Below, one piece after another: positions 20,701 through 33,928 of a stretch of 64,000 bases of DNA. Position numbers and translations under genes: made by a program. Position 1 is the first letter of the stretch; the number at the start of each line of letters is the position of its first letter. The stretch is from Herpomyces periplanetae (Eukaryota; Ascomycota; Laboulbeniomycetes; Herpomycetales; Herpomycetaceae), in contig WMKJ01000002.1 of assembly GCA_009733715.1 (NCBI GenBank), forward strand, positions 217,074 to 281,073, read 5' to 3'. The notes beneath the pieces are model-generated. The model was not told the DNA's origin. It ran no database searches and saw only the letters and a program-made list of their open reading frames with translations.

Positions 20701-23700
20701 AATGTTGTAGAAGGGTTTAGATCTTGAGATTAGAGTGCTGGTATGGTGTGGAGTATGTGGTTTATTTTTTAGAAGGGTAGTGATTTAAAATTTAAATCGT
20801 TGAAAAAATAGAGGGAAGTTTATACCAGAGTTTATCATTTGCTTTAGATAGTTGCCACATAGTATACATTTGTTGTTGGAGTTATGGATAAATAATTATC
20901 TCTCAAGTATACCAAATTCATCTAGACTCTTAACTGTACCATTTTATCTTGTTACTCATCACCACATAGCGTTCATATTTTAACTGTTTAAAGGTAATCA
21001 TTGTAGGGCCTAAGTACCACGGGTTAATTAACTATAATATGATTCTACAAAGTTAGTTAAGCAGGCCCAGTAGAACTTTCCCGTAGGCATAATTAATCTA
21101 CATCAAAATATTCCAACAATAAACTTTCTTTGCTTTACTTTTTGCCATAACCTTCATTAAAAGCATTCCCAGTAAAAGCACCTCGGAACTTCACGAAATA
21201 TTTCCCAATTAGGAAATATTAGAGGGGTAATTAGTTGGTTCGACAGAAATGCCGGGATTCTTGAGTTTATGGTGGAAAGAAGTGAGCTGTAATGATAAGG
21301 AAAAAGTGTATATTCATAGGAATTTTATTCGTAAACTTGCATTACATTATCTAGGTCTTTACTTGATATTGTATCCGTTAATAAGTCACCCTAATGCCTG
21401 TAGACTAGTACATTATAGTGTAACGGGGAATTAAGCTTAACAAACCACCCAAGTGAAAATTATGTGTTTGAATATATATCGTAAGTAAATTTTAAGTGTT
21501 TAAGAGATATTGATGGTATACAAACAGATCTTGTATAAATTTATCATGTAGACCTACGGTTATATTTACACCTACATTTATACTCTGATCCATATCACGA
21601 TGAGGAATTCATCGATTTTATACTGCGTTCCAGTGAAAACATAATCTATAATTCCGCAATACCCGCACTTAATTCACCATTATCCATCAGGCCAATAAAG
21701 TAGTTTACTCAAGCCTTCTATTGTCTCCTGTTTCACTTTCTAAGTCTCAAATTATCGCCCCTCAGTTCAACTGAAGCTGTGCCAATTATCATCATTCTGC
21801 CCCGAATCCATTGTGCAAATGTATAAATGTACTTTGGCCAAGTATACAGTATATATTATCACGAATACCTTAATTGGCATAGAAACTATTTTTAATGCAT
21901 TTGATTGTATTATATTTAAAAGTTGCTCAGGTTTTACCAAATCAGCTTACCCAGATTCCCAAACATCCCGTAGTGTATTAGATAGATTAAATGTTAATAT
22001 AGTCGTCTTATCGAACTCAGTCTGTCATTATACACTAAACATTAAACGTGTCAAAATTTGATCTCCCATCCATGATTCCATTGTGTCGTTAAATTCCTTC
22101 CATTATCCCGGCCGGGGTCCTTTCGGCTTATCAGCTTGTCGGATGTAAAATTAGCTCTGAAGATAACTTAAACCCATCAAATAAGTCTGTTAACAAGATA
22201 CAATAGATTAATTATTTTATTTGAATACTTCCCTGAACACCTTTCTCGTCACAGCGCACCTTAATAAATGCGTGGCATAGCACAGCAGTGGATTGTACAG
22301 GTTCTGTTTGATATATATTGGTTTATCCAGTATTATATTTCGACTGAATCATTATCGTGGAAAACCCTGGCTGGATAGATAGATTTACCATTTTTCGTAT
22401 AACTGGCAGCTACTTTAACTCGGCTGTGTATGATAATTTTTCGTTAAGTGCTTGATACGTACAATAAATTCACCATTTATCGTCAAGATACTCGTTAACT
22501 GTAAGTTCACCATGTCATGCCGTAATTTATCTTGTAGTTACCAAGTGTAAACTTGCCATTTAGCCTAATTCTTAACCTTTACATGCATGAACTCTTAACA
22601 AGTTAATGCATCTATTGGATTTTACCATCAAATTATACTATTCTTCCCCCTCCCGAGTCCTTACCTGGTAGTTCGCTAGCTACACTTGTTGGTCAAACGG
22701 GCATCAAGCTTCCTTAAACCTCTTCTCTTCATAATTGCCTCAAGCATTTCTATCTCTTTCACGCTACTTTATCATCTTCACCGACCATCACCCTACTCGG
22801 CCTTTTATTATACGTCATAGATAACGTGTTAACTCAATTGTCGCATTGTATCAAATTCTTCCTTTGGTCGGTCCATCCATTTCCCTCTTTACCGCTCTAA
22901 TTCGTCACCTTTGCATATACATGGACAAAAATAGTCCGTAAATATTTAATTCCCTTGAATTTAATCAATCAAACCATTGATCCATCCATCCATCTATCCA
23001 TCCATCCATGCAAATTCTCTTATCCTCCCCCGGTAAATACTCGTCGTTTCTTCCCATTTGTTACTACGATAAGGTGGCCGATTGCCCTAATACCACCGCA
23101 ATTCGTTTACTCGTCTCCATGAATGAGAGTCAACTTCAACTATTTAGCCTTCTAGTAAAATAACTATATACTCGTGTGCATCTTGCTATCCTGTACACTT
23201 TGAACTTTCTTCCTGGACATATGCACCCGCACTCGTACACGCACATGCACACGCACTCCCTTTCTTTGGGTAATCTATCACCTTTACCTTTCATACGCCC
23301 TTCCGTTTCCTTAACCAATCCTTCTCTACAAAATTGTATACTTGATTGCTTTACCGCTAAATGATGGGTATCCCTTCTTATTGGCATTCGTCTCATTTAC
23401 CGTTAACATGCATCTACCTTCACGGCATTGTTCAAAATTACCCTTCATAAGCCTTGTAACCAAAAATCGTCATATATTCTCCCTTATTACCCCAAGATTT
23501 CCAGGTTAGTCAATCGATCGTGTATACTCAGTTTACTGTTAACTCCACTGGTTGTTAAACACATCGTCAACCCTTTCAGCTCTAAAGTATAGCCAGGTGT
23601 ATAATACCATGAGATACATGGTAACGTACTGCTGATAACATTCATAGAGGTTATTCAGTGCGTGAATGTATAGTCGCTGTTTTAAGGATCGCGCATCACC

Positions 23701-25199
23701 GCTTATGAGCATAGCCCTTTTTCTATAATTGGTGTGATTATAGAAGGGCATGCAAAACACATTAGCCCCGACCTTGTTAACATACCGGCAACGTCCACCT
23801 TAGGCTACTAACTTCTACGTATTCTTTGTGTACTCCGTCACATCGAACCAGACTTGTTTACTCGAATTAGCATAACTTTGACTCATTAAACATTGAATGT
23901 CACCGTACCAGTATTCGCAGGAACCGACTTAGTTTACCACTTTATTGTATGGGAGAGTGGCATTGTGGGTACTAGTGTGAACTAATGTCGGTTACTCGTG
24001 GACCAAGCTAATCCAAAACTTCCAAAGCCGTACACGCATTGATCATGTTAACACTAACCTTTGTTAACATCTAGTCTAAAATCATTCTTAACTTAATTTG
24101 GTTAAGCTTGGTTACCCTTGCGTATCTTTTGCAATTACTTCATCCTCGCTATTCGTAACTTTTGGAACATCTTAATGCTATTTATCATCAGCATATCGGC
24201 GGTGGCGATGGCGGATTACATCGTTGAACTGTTGCATTACGTTACCGAAGCAGGATTGTCGTTAAAAATCTACGCTTAACGTGTGTTACACCTTATTTAA
24301 ATGTATTTATAGTGTAGCTATTCTTTTGGACATTGATTTGTCAATTTTAACTCGTCCTGATTGTGCTATACATTGTCCTACTATTATATATTCGTACTCA
24401 TACTTGCCATTAAATCCGTTTACAGAGGGGTAGACTTCCCCGAGATCACCGTTGGTATGCGTGAGAACTTTAAGCCCAAACTCATAAAAATTTTTGACCC
24501 GTTGTAGATCAACAATCACAATATCGGCTTGGAACATGGTACACAAGCTAACCAGATTATCCAGCATTCTAAATATGATAAATATTGCCACGTTAACGTT
24601 AGAACGAAATGTTCAAGTGAGCCCAGGTGCGTAATTAGGTTAAAAGTAACCAAAAATTCCCATCACACATCAATTATCCCCTTAAAAACAAACGATAAAG
24701 AGACGCAGAAACAGAAAATTGCCATACCCCGTTATATTCGCTCCAATGAGTCAATATATCAGGGTGTATACGACAATGAGAACGCAGTTAGTCTTTTAAG
24801 AGTGTAATTTATCCCACCTACCAAGTATGTAGTGCACACGGTGAGAAAAGATATATCCCGATTTATGATAAGAGTAGGATTAGGTTATCCTATGTAAATT
24901 ATCTAGCCAATGTAGCAAACGGTTAAGTTACAACGCTGCCAAAAATATATATTTCCCTTGAGGAAGGATAAAAGTAGCCTTGATGAATTAACTGACAGGA
25001 TATTGCTGCGTATGCAGCCTTCAGATGTAGCGTAACCAATGCGTACGATAGATAATCGGGATGCTTACCGTGTGCCTGTGTCACGACGAGAGTAACGCGG
25101 TATAGCACAGAAGCAAGCCAGCGAACAAGCAACTAAATAGGCCTGTTCGCTAGCTTGATAATTTGGTAAGGTTAGCACTAACCGTTAACACTAAGTTTT
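20701..25199. other. Long AT-rich intergenic region
   Basis: About 4.5 kb without a frame I can support. Short frames on both strands overlap and lack domain-like composition. One at 24307-24591 (-) is the least random-looking but matches nothing I know. A microsatellite lies at 22981-23009. GTTAAC is frequent. I see no transposase, reverse transcriptase or terminal repeat. Confidence 0.5.
22981..23009. repeat. (CCAT)n microsatellite
   Basis: About seven tandem TCCA units with one CTAT variant. Non-coding context. Confidence 0.8.
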
Positions 25200-27960
25200 C
25201 AAGTAATTCAGACAAGAGAGGGATAGCAGAGTAGTGAGTTTGATGATACTAATACACTGTATACTCACGGACCTGCATGGGGGGAATTTGCTGGCACTGT
25301 TTCATATATTGTCCTGATAATATGAAAAGCTTACCAAAGAGAGAGATGGAGTGTGGGTGCTTGCACACGATTAGGAAATTCGGACGCTGGTACGATAACT
25401 TGCTGTTAAAATTAGTAACACTTTGAAAGATATATGGGAGATTTAAAGTTAACGAAGAGATGTCGCCGGTCACTATGATTATAGTTAACAAGCATTATCC
25501 TCCACAGAGAGCACGGGAATACATACATTTTCGGGTTACTTAGTATAGCTTAGTATTTTTGTAGAGTGGATGAAGAGAAATACAAACGAACGCGATAATC
25601 CGTGTACTTGATAATCGCAGTATACATATACACCTACACACATTTTAAAAGGTAGACACAGGTAGTTTAACATTATAATTAACGTCAATGATCCCCACGC
25701 GTATCCACGGACGATTTGACATGATAAAAGATAACCAATTTGATAAGTAAATGAAGCATGTGAATCCATACATTATGGAGCTAGGCGTTCATCTCATATT
25801 AGGCAGAGTAAGGAAAAATAAAAGGCTTGAGATGATGAAAAAGGTAACAAGTAGAATATATACCGTGACAGGTTCACAAAGGCAAATAGAAAGGTAACGT
25901 GGGAAAGTGGAATAGAAGGTATGGGAATGTTTCTTTAGGGAAATGGGGTACAAACAACACGCATGCGGATGGACGGACGGGCAGATGGACCATATGATCC
26001 AAAGAGTATTACGGTATGAATAAGTTGAAAGAGTAAAGATAGTTTAGCGGATATATACAGGGATTGGTCATAAGAAGTGAGCGGGTACGGCCGATAGTGA
26101 GTAGAAACGATATCACCAACTAAGATAGCAGAGGAAGCAGAGGGACGGGGACGGGACGGGGATGGAATGAAGAACTGATAGATGAGTAAATCAAGTCTGG
26201 AGCGCGTCAATCAAAGTAAAACTAACATAGATGCATAATAACTTGAATGTTGTAAGTCAAATCATCGTATGGCCGATGAAAAAAATTTCTAAATATACGC
26301 ATCCACAAATACATTAACATGCATGCATGTAAATTTACAAGCCTGCAGGCTTGCTGAATTGTGAGTCGGAGTATGAACACGCTGCCAGGCTGGCTGGTTG
26401 GTTGCTGGTTGCTTGCCTATCTGTCTGCTTATTTGCTGGTGAAAGGAATGGAAGAAGAGGGTCTAGATTCTGTTAGAGTTGGGTCGAAAAAAATTTGTAT
26501 TCGATAGCAGGGAGAATAATACGACGAAGAGGAAACAAGACGAGGGGAATGATGGAAGGATTGCAGGAGACGAGACGAGACGGAAAAAAGGGAAATAAAT
26601 CAAGACGTATCCATCTCATCAATTACTCAGATTTCCTAAAACAGTAATTGAGTTCCGCGTCGTCTCGTCTGCGTCACTTCCGTCCGGAGTTAAACGGCAT
26701 TAACGGCGCATTCCCCGTCGTTCTTTCCAGATTTACTAAGTCAGGAAGCAACAATCCTTTTCACTTTCCTCATTCAGTAAATCGGTCCTCCGTCATACCT
26801 GTTCTTTACCCAATTCGGTCTTGTTTCAAGCCTTGTTCCTTGACATTGTCACGGTATCCCGTTTAAAGGGAGTATAGAGAATCGCAATAGCCCTCGTAAA
26901 CCGAAATATTCATCGCATAATCTTGGTATAATTTACTTTGATTCTCCTTTTCTATACATATCTTTACTAAACTTACACCTATATTCCTAAGTTCAAGTCA
27001 TATCCCATGCCCATACCCATGCCCACTCCCTTTCCCTTTCCCCATATCCAGACCCATACTCCAATACACCCTTCTACCCACTCACTGCTCTCTGTATGTT
27101 GCTCGTGGCTTTACGCCTTTCACCTATCGTCCATGACTATTTCATATCCCCTTCCCCTCTCTTCCCCTTCTCTCCCCTTCATTTGCTCCCCGGTTTTGCT
27201 TCCTTCTAATTTCACTCGTTCAACCCTTAATCGTCCTAGTAAAATCCGCCTTTTCCTCTCTACAAAGCGCTGCTTTCTACGCTTACTTTTTGTTCTTCTT
27301 TCAATGTACAATCTATCGACTTGAACTCTTCTATTTTACTCTACTACAATCATAACCACTGTTACTATTCTCGCTCTCACTTTCACTACCCATATCACAT
27401 TATATTAATTATTCCTCCATCAATCCTCCATCCACACTTGCTCATATCCCCGTATTTTTCTATATATACACACACATCACGCATCACTTGTTTTTTCCAT
27501 AACCATCATCCATCTATCCATTTATTTATTTTCTTTCCCACTTGAGTTTCTTTTACATACTCACACCTGTTCCATCCTTTACCATCACTCTTTTTTCTGT
27601 GACACCCACCCGCCCACGTCCGCTCGCTCACCCTTCCCCATTTCTATTTGTCAATCTCTCCCTTTCAATCCGCCCTTGCTAGGCCTGCTTTCGCTGGCCG
27701 TTCCGTTCTTTTTCCTCCTTTTCTTCTCCCTCTCCCTCCACCTCATCTTCGCTCCCTCACCATATCCGCCTCGCGCCCGCATCCGCGACCTTCGTCATTA
27801 TCGTTATTAGCTCGAAATATGCTCTGCGTGACTTTTCATGCTTCACCTTATTTAATCTATCCCTTAAACTCTTCACGCCTAGCAAATCTTTCTGCGCTCT
27901 TGTTCTCCCCATGCCTTCTCTTCGTTTATTTAGTTAACACGCTTACCTCGTCGTCTAAAA
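25200..27960. other. Purine-rich block, then pyrimidine-rich leader of the AP-1-like gene
   Basis: The plus strand is purine-rich from about 25.8 to 26.61 kb (for example GGACGGGGACGGGACGGGG near 26150) and strongly C/T-rich from about 26.65 to 27.96 kb. A 9-bp inverted repeat (26619-26627 and 26643-26651, spacer 15) marks the switch. The final stretch, with a C/T tract ending TTTATTTAG at 27933, looks like a 3' splice site, so the AP-1-like mRNA may have a 5' UTR intron or an unfound upstream exon. Frames in the C/T tract are low-complexity and were not called. Confidence 0.45.
26317..26353. repeat. Two adjacent perfect palindromes
   Basis: ACATGCATGCATGT (26317-26330, 14 bp) and CAAGCCTGCAGGCTTG (26338-26353, 16 bp) lie 7 nt apart. 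They are in non-coding sequence. They could be dimeric protein sites or chance. Confidence 0.6.
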
Positions 27961-30131
27961 ATGGTTGCTAATCCTCTCCATTCGTTCTCTCCAAACGATT
28001 CCAAGACCACTCCCTACATCTTATCCACCGATCCAATTACCATACATCCATCGTCCGATAACCCTCCGTTATTCTTGAAAAGACACTCAACCCCGATATC
28101 AAATCGATTATCAATTAATTCCGGCCTTAATTATAACCACTCCCACCATTATCCAAAAGATTCCTCCATATCATCATCTTGTCGCCAAAGACATGGAAAT
28201 CATCCTCACAACTCTAATGCACCTCAAAACACCTCCCATATGGCATCCTCGAAATCCTTTTCTTTAACTAACTCGGATCGTTTCTTCCTTCAAAACCAAT
28301 TTCCTCAACAAGTCCCTCCTCCAAATATTGTCCTTAACGACCACGATGATCTCGCTACCAGCGAACACCACCACCACTATCCTCCTCAATCCATCAAGGC
28401 CCCTCCCGATCCTCGAGTAGCCTTTACAACTTCCACTCCCCCGGATAGCTGTCAACCCTCCATGTGGAAATCCTCTGGATATTTTAGTTCTCCCCCCGCC
28501 AACAAAGATTTTCATACATCATCTTCGCAATTTTTTTCGCCCGAGCCAAGATACTATTTTCGTACTTCCCCCGGCGTCCACCTTCACGATCACCATCCTG
28601 ATTATTTGCCCAATGAAATAAGTTTAATTCCCACTCCCCCATGCAATTCCACCTCCCCTCCAAATGATCCTAGTCATCTTCTTCATCCTCCGTCAATTTG
28701 TCTTATTGCTGAGTCCTCCGAAGGTCCTTTCTCACCTCCTTCATATTCCTCCTCTCATGTGTCCCCTTCTTTACCAGTCCCGGATTGCCAACACCTTTCC
28801 GTTGAACATATCCCTACTTATCCCATCACGCCACTATCCCCCGAGTACTTCGCTTTGAGCACTCCATCTCTCACATCTACCCCGAGCCAGACTCCTCCAC
28901 CTCCTTTCATGTATCACGCTTTATCTAATGTCGATGTAACAACGAATATGTCCGCATGCCATCAAATTCCAGTGGCTTCGAATAATCAATCTCACTTATC
29001 CTCTAATCCTAGCCAGTTGGAAAATTCCCACTCCGCCAATCTAAACCCCCTCCCAACTCTTACCAGTAATGGTGACTTTGATACTAACGGTGTGGATGGA
29101 GAAGAAACTTTCTGCGCTAGGTTGAACAGATTATGTGGGTCGTCCGAGAGTACTGTCCTTGACGCTGAACGTCCTCCCTCCAACGATATCGTTTCACTAT
29201 CCTTACTCAACTTGTTAGAACTTCCCAATCGTCATTCTTCGGATACAGTCTCGGCTGATCACTATTTCTCTCATCAAAATCCCCTCCAGAATGTCATTGC
29301 CCCTCAAAGTAATCTCAGTTTGACTAATTTAAATCAAAATAACACTTTTGGCCCAGATATCCTGAGCCTATCCTCCCCTGGTAACGTGAACGATCTGGGT
29401 TCCACCTCCCATCAACCCTTGAATATTACCACGGATAACACTGCTATTCTCTCTGCCCAAGTTAACGTTCCTGTTGCTAACGGGGGCAGAAATCAACTTT
29501 TTGTCCCGTCCATGTCCGATCCATCTGTTACCTGTATCGATAATGCGAATGATTATATCTCTGACAAGCCCACTATGTCAATCGCACAAACTTTCTCTAA
29601 TATTAATCATCCCTCTGCTGATCATCTTCCACATTATCTTTCAGAGTCCCGCCATGAATCCTCATATAGCGATATAATTGACGAAAATACGGACGATGAT
29701 GATGATGTTGACGAATACGATGGGGAAATGGATTCATTTGACGAAGAAGAAGTCGTTCCTGGCGAAGATGTCAGTGAATTTCTTAATTGCCATAAGATTT
29801 GGTACGTTTTACTTATGTCTTTCATTTCATTTTACGTGCGTGCGCGTATATAAGAGTATAGACGCTCAAACGCATGTGCAACTTTTACACTCGCTATTGT
29901 CTAGTTGTGTAAACTCGTCGGTAAATCACCAACGTATTATAGCATTTGTTAACGCTTGTCTTGTTTAGGCACAAAATAAAATCTCTACCTGCTCCCAAGT
30001 GTCAATCAATTGACATTGACGAACTTTGCTCACAGCTTCAAGCTAAAGCAAGGTGTTCGGAGAGTGGTGTTGTGGTCAAGCGTCGCGATGTTGATGCTTG
30101 TTTAGCCAAACTCACTCACTCTGAATCGTAG
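27961..30131 (+). CDS. AP-1/Yap1-like redox-domain protein, two exons, no bZIP found
   Basis: Exon 1 27961-29801, intron 29802-29968 (GTACGT donor, TTTAG acceptor), exon 2 29969-30131; 667 aa. The last 60 residues match the Yap1/Pap1 C-terminal cysteine-rich domain: C610-HKIW ... IDIDELC634 ... AKARC643-SESGVVV, with the IDIDELCSQL part matching the nuclear-export signal. An N-terminal-type cysteine-rich segment is at FC385ARLNRLC392G, with the Yap1 n-CRD spacing. In Yap1 these cysteines form disulphides under peroxide and hide the export signal. Between them is a Ser/Pro/His-rich disordered region and an acidic stretch (DDDDDVDEYD). The basic-leucine-zipper that normally opens this protein is absent from the frame and I could not find one upstream. 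A bZIP in a distant exon remains possible. Confidence 0.82.
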
Positions 30132-31122
30132 AAGATTTCTTCATTTTGAAGTTCGCAGCATACAGAGCAATCACACCTGCTGCACTGCACGGAAATTTGC
30201 CCCCATCGGTGTTTGGGATTCCTTGCTTGACGTTCACACCTACGCTCACTCGTATTCCCTCTGCTGCGTACTCGTCAGTCGCTATAGAGCTGGTTTCCCG
30301 TATAATCGATTAGTGGTTTAAATTCCGTTAAAATACCGCTCACACCCTGCATATGTGTTAAGCCTACTTCAACCGATCCAATCTTTCACCGCATGCATTT
30401 TGCGTGTGTTTTTCGCCCGCCGTTCCTGTCATCTTGACCGAAACAGAGTATAGTATCAAGTTGTCTAATCGGCCTTTGTGTGGTATCAAGAACACACTTG
30501 ATCACTCTTCATGACTATCATATTCAACGATGATTCAGCCTCTAGAGTGTGATTCACATGTGGCGTGAAAAAAATCAGGCTTTTACGCATTTGTGTGTGT
30601 ATGAGCTTGCTCTTCTATATTTGATAGTCAAGCATTAAAAATGTTCAATAACCTGATAAAAGTATCCAAGTTCCCTCAGCTTTTACTTAGCACCATTATA
30701 ATCTCTTCCGTACAACTCAATCGGTATAAGTTCACCGTTGTTCTCGTTGCCGTGTAAAGTTTGGCCCGGAGTGAATAATCCTTAAATCATTTTGGGACAA
30801 GTAATTGCTTTGCAGGTGAATTGCATTTAAGTTGAGGATATAACGGATGGGACAAATATGGTATCGGTTTTGCCCGTTTGCGATAAACCTTTGTCAGCCC
30901 TAGGAAACGCTTTATGCATATGCTTATATGCTTTTTGACATTGGTAGCTTAAAATGGTATTATATTGGCTTACCATTTGTTAGATGATACGGCCTTGGTT
31001 CCGTATATCCTTTCCAAGTGTGTAATAAATAAGCTTAAGAGGAGGCTGTGAATATATACCGTCAACAGACTGGTTGTACGTTATGACCCAATGGCTTGGA
31101 TATATGTACTATACAGAATAAA
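30132..31122. other. Convergent 3' spacer
   Basis: About 1 kb between the AP-1-like gene (+) and IKS1 (-), with 3' UTRs. AT-rich, with several TG-rich runs. No gene seen. Confidence 0.55.
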
Positions 31123-33928
31123 TTATTGACGACTTAGAGAATGGTATAATCCTTGTGATATAATATAATCAACAAATGCCAGTGGAATTATGAACTGGCA
31201 AAACAAGCTAAGTAATCTCCACGTTCCCAACTCCTCTGCCAATTGGTGTATTGCCGCAACAGATTTTTGCCATATAAGCTTGCAACTGATGGGAATTTGC
31301 CTGAGCGAAAGTGGTGAATAAATACCGAATACCACAGCCTGTAGCATGAAAAAGGTTAGTATCAACATAAACAACTTTAAAGAAAATAGTACAACTATAA
31401 GTGGCAAATTGGTGCGAATGGGATGACGATCGCAAATATGTTCGTTGGGCTGAGACAATGATGAAATGACACCGCTGTTAGACACCTGTGATTTTTTTTC
31501 CCGATTTACGGAATGTGATGATGTTTTTGACTTGCTCGTGAGGGTTGACTGGCAAGCTTCCAACGCTGAAGCCGCTTTAGCTGGGGTGGTAGAACAGTTA
31601 ATTCGTCCAGCTTTAGATATTTTTCCTTGTGATCCCTTTGATTTGTTTGCCATACGTCTACTATGTAGAGAAAGGCCTGATTTATTATCATTATGTTTTA
31701 CGTTAACATGGGAATTTAATTGAGAAGAATCTTCATTCTGAGAGTGCGTAGATGTTGCTCTGGGGCATGAACCTTGTCGTGTATCTGGTGAGTAGAATTC
31801 ATGCGATACAATTTCGGACTGTGGAAGAAGTTTTGATGATTTACTCGCACTAGAGGAGTGAGTGCTGTTATGCGCTGGTTTAACAGGACCGGATAGAGCG
31901 TATGATGTAAATTTATTCCTTGATGGCGACTTGACAAGTAACTCAATTTGCATAGGGGATGTAGCATGTGAATCTTGAAAATTTGATGAAGAGGATAAGG
32001 AAGAAGATGAAGGAGAAAAAGTTGAGAGTGGGGTCATTCCTGCATATGTATCACCTTGGGCTTCGCTTAGTGTAGCAGATCTGGTATAATCTAGACCCGA
32101 TTCATTAACTGTAGTCATATTCTCGACTCTCGTTCGAGAGGCACTATTCTCGAAATCATCGTCGGAGTGAAAGTCTACAGACATATTAACGGTGGACCCA
32201 GTTGCAACGGCTTTAATGCCGTGTAAAATTTTTCCGGTTTCAGGACGTTGGTTGGGGTCTAGTGAGAGCAACATGCTTAAAAATTTGTACAATTGATCAG
32301 GTAATTCAGGACGAAGTTGCTTATCTAGCGCATTGAATCCAGACCAACGTGTAATTTCATCTCTTAATAGCTCTGTATCCTCATTTCGCTGCTCCGTATT
32401 ATCGGCGTAAACGTATGGTAAGGTAGCAAAGCACATAAAATAAACGATCATACCCAAGGAAAAGATATCCGAACTTGGTGTAAAGTTACCAAAATCTCCA
32501 TTGGAATTTTTTTGCAATACTTCGGGAGCACAGTAAGAGACAGTACCAGTCGCACCAGTTGACTTTCTCCTCATACTGGCCATTTGAGCCTCCCCAAAAT
32601 CACTCACTAATACTCTGAGTTTGTTCCCCGACCGGTGGAGTAAGCAATTGCTGGGCTTGAGATCACGGTGGATGTAGCCATTACTATGTAGGTGATGCAA
32701 TCCGGCAGTAATATCCTTGAAAAAAGAAAATATTTCCTCAAATGAGATAAGCCGGGCATTCTGGGATAGGGTACGGGGAGTTTCGATGGAACTGGTGTTA
32801 GTTCCGGAAGTTGTACTGGGATTAATGGGATATTTAATAGTTGGATTGGAAGAACCAATGGCACTTTTGCGGTAATCTCTTTTTCGGCGTAAACGCTCCT
32901 TCATTTCCCATTTGGACATTTTATCATCTTTAGAAATATTAAGTATGTAGTGAAGCAGATCACCCATATTGCAGTATTGTTGTAGTATGAATGCACAGGG
33001 TATACATGGACCGAAAGCATTCAATTGGTAATCCTCGAGCCAAACGTGACGGTAAGAAACTAAGTTTTGATGGGAAAGGTTTTGAAGAAGTTGAACTTCT
33101 GAGAGTACTTTTTCAAGCCATTCATGATCATCGCCGACGGGAACACGTTTGCAAGCAAAGTAACCTAGAGTTACACCGTCTAGAACGTGTCTGACGAGTA
33201 ATACTTGACCTCTACCACCGCGACCGAGTTCAGCTTCTTCGACGAAGAATTTACGGTAGTAACCAGGGCTTAGAGCGGAGGAGGAAATGCCATGACTGCC
33301 AGGAGCAAATGAGTTGGGGGGATTTTGTAAATGAGTGGTAGGAGAATCAAGGATTGGGGAGTCGATACTTGAAGACTGAGGTAGTAAACCACGTCTAGGT
33401 AAGCCGGAAGAAGTGGAAGGAGAGTTAACAACATCATTAATTGAATCAGAATGGTTGAGAAGTAGTCTAAAATAGCTAGGACTCAAAAATTGTGCGGATC
33501 CTCGATCATTTGAATCGTGTGAATGACCGTGTGATGAAGTAGATGGTTGTGGAGGACCGGAACTGGAGGACAAATCATCCATGGAGCAATCGTCCAAGCG
33601 AAATGATCGATGGCAGTATGGGCAACTATCCAATTTTAATGACTTGGCATCGTTAAAGTTACGTAGAGATAATTGTTTAGACTGTCGGTCATACACGACA
33701 ACCGAAGAGCCATGTCGACTGGATCATTTTCAGTGAATGGTTAATAATGGAGTAAACTTAAATAAAAATAATAGAATATAAATCCATCAATCAATTAATA
33801 TAATGATTTTTGTAGATAAAAACTTACAGGACAATTTGGAATGTTTCTTCTGGATGATAGGGTATAAGAGATAAAGAAGGGTGGTAAAAATTACTCGAAT
33901 CTAACTCTCCTCTTGAGTTAACATCCAT
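31123..33928 (-). CDS. IKS1: Iks1-like protein kinase with C-terminal membrane segments, two exons
   Basis: Exon 1 33928-33828 (MDVNSRGELDSSNFY ... FQIVL), intron 33827-33719 (GTAAGT donor), exon 2 33718-31123; 898 aa. The join gives SLIPYHPEETFQIVLRHGSS followed by VVVYDRQSKQLSL, the conserved N-terminal region of Iks1. A CPYCHRSF cysteine pair follows. The kinase domain has a glycine loop (LGRGGRGQVLLV), the ATP lysine in FACKRVP (about 224), HRDLKPSN (about 383), DFG (about 406) and APE (about 431), so it should be active. It has an inserted basic/Ser-rich stretch before the catalytic loop. Two hydrophobic segments near the C-terminus (about 795-822 and 865-890) suggest membrane anchoring. 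The kinase's cellular role is poorly known in yeast. Confidence 0.9.

Noticed and set aside
24307-24807. 94-aa minus and 92-aa plus frames
   Set aside because: They overlap each other, have no recognised motif, and lie in an AT-rich gap.
27007-27971. Frames in the C/T-rich leader of the AP-1-like gene
   Set aside because: Pro/Ser/Leu-rich output of a pyrimidine tract; no bZIP motif found.
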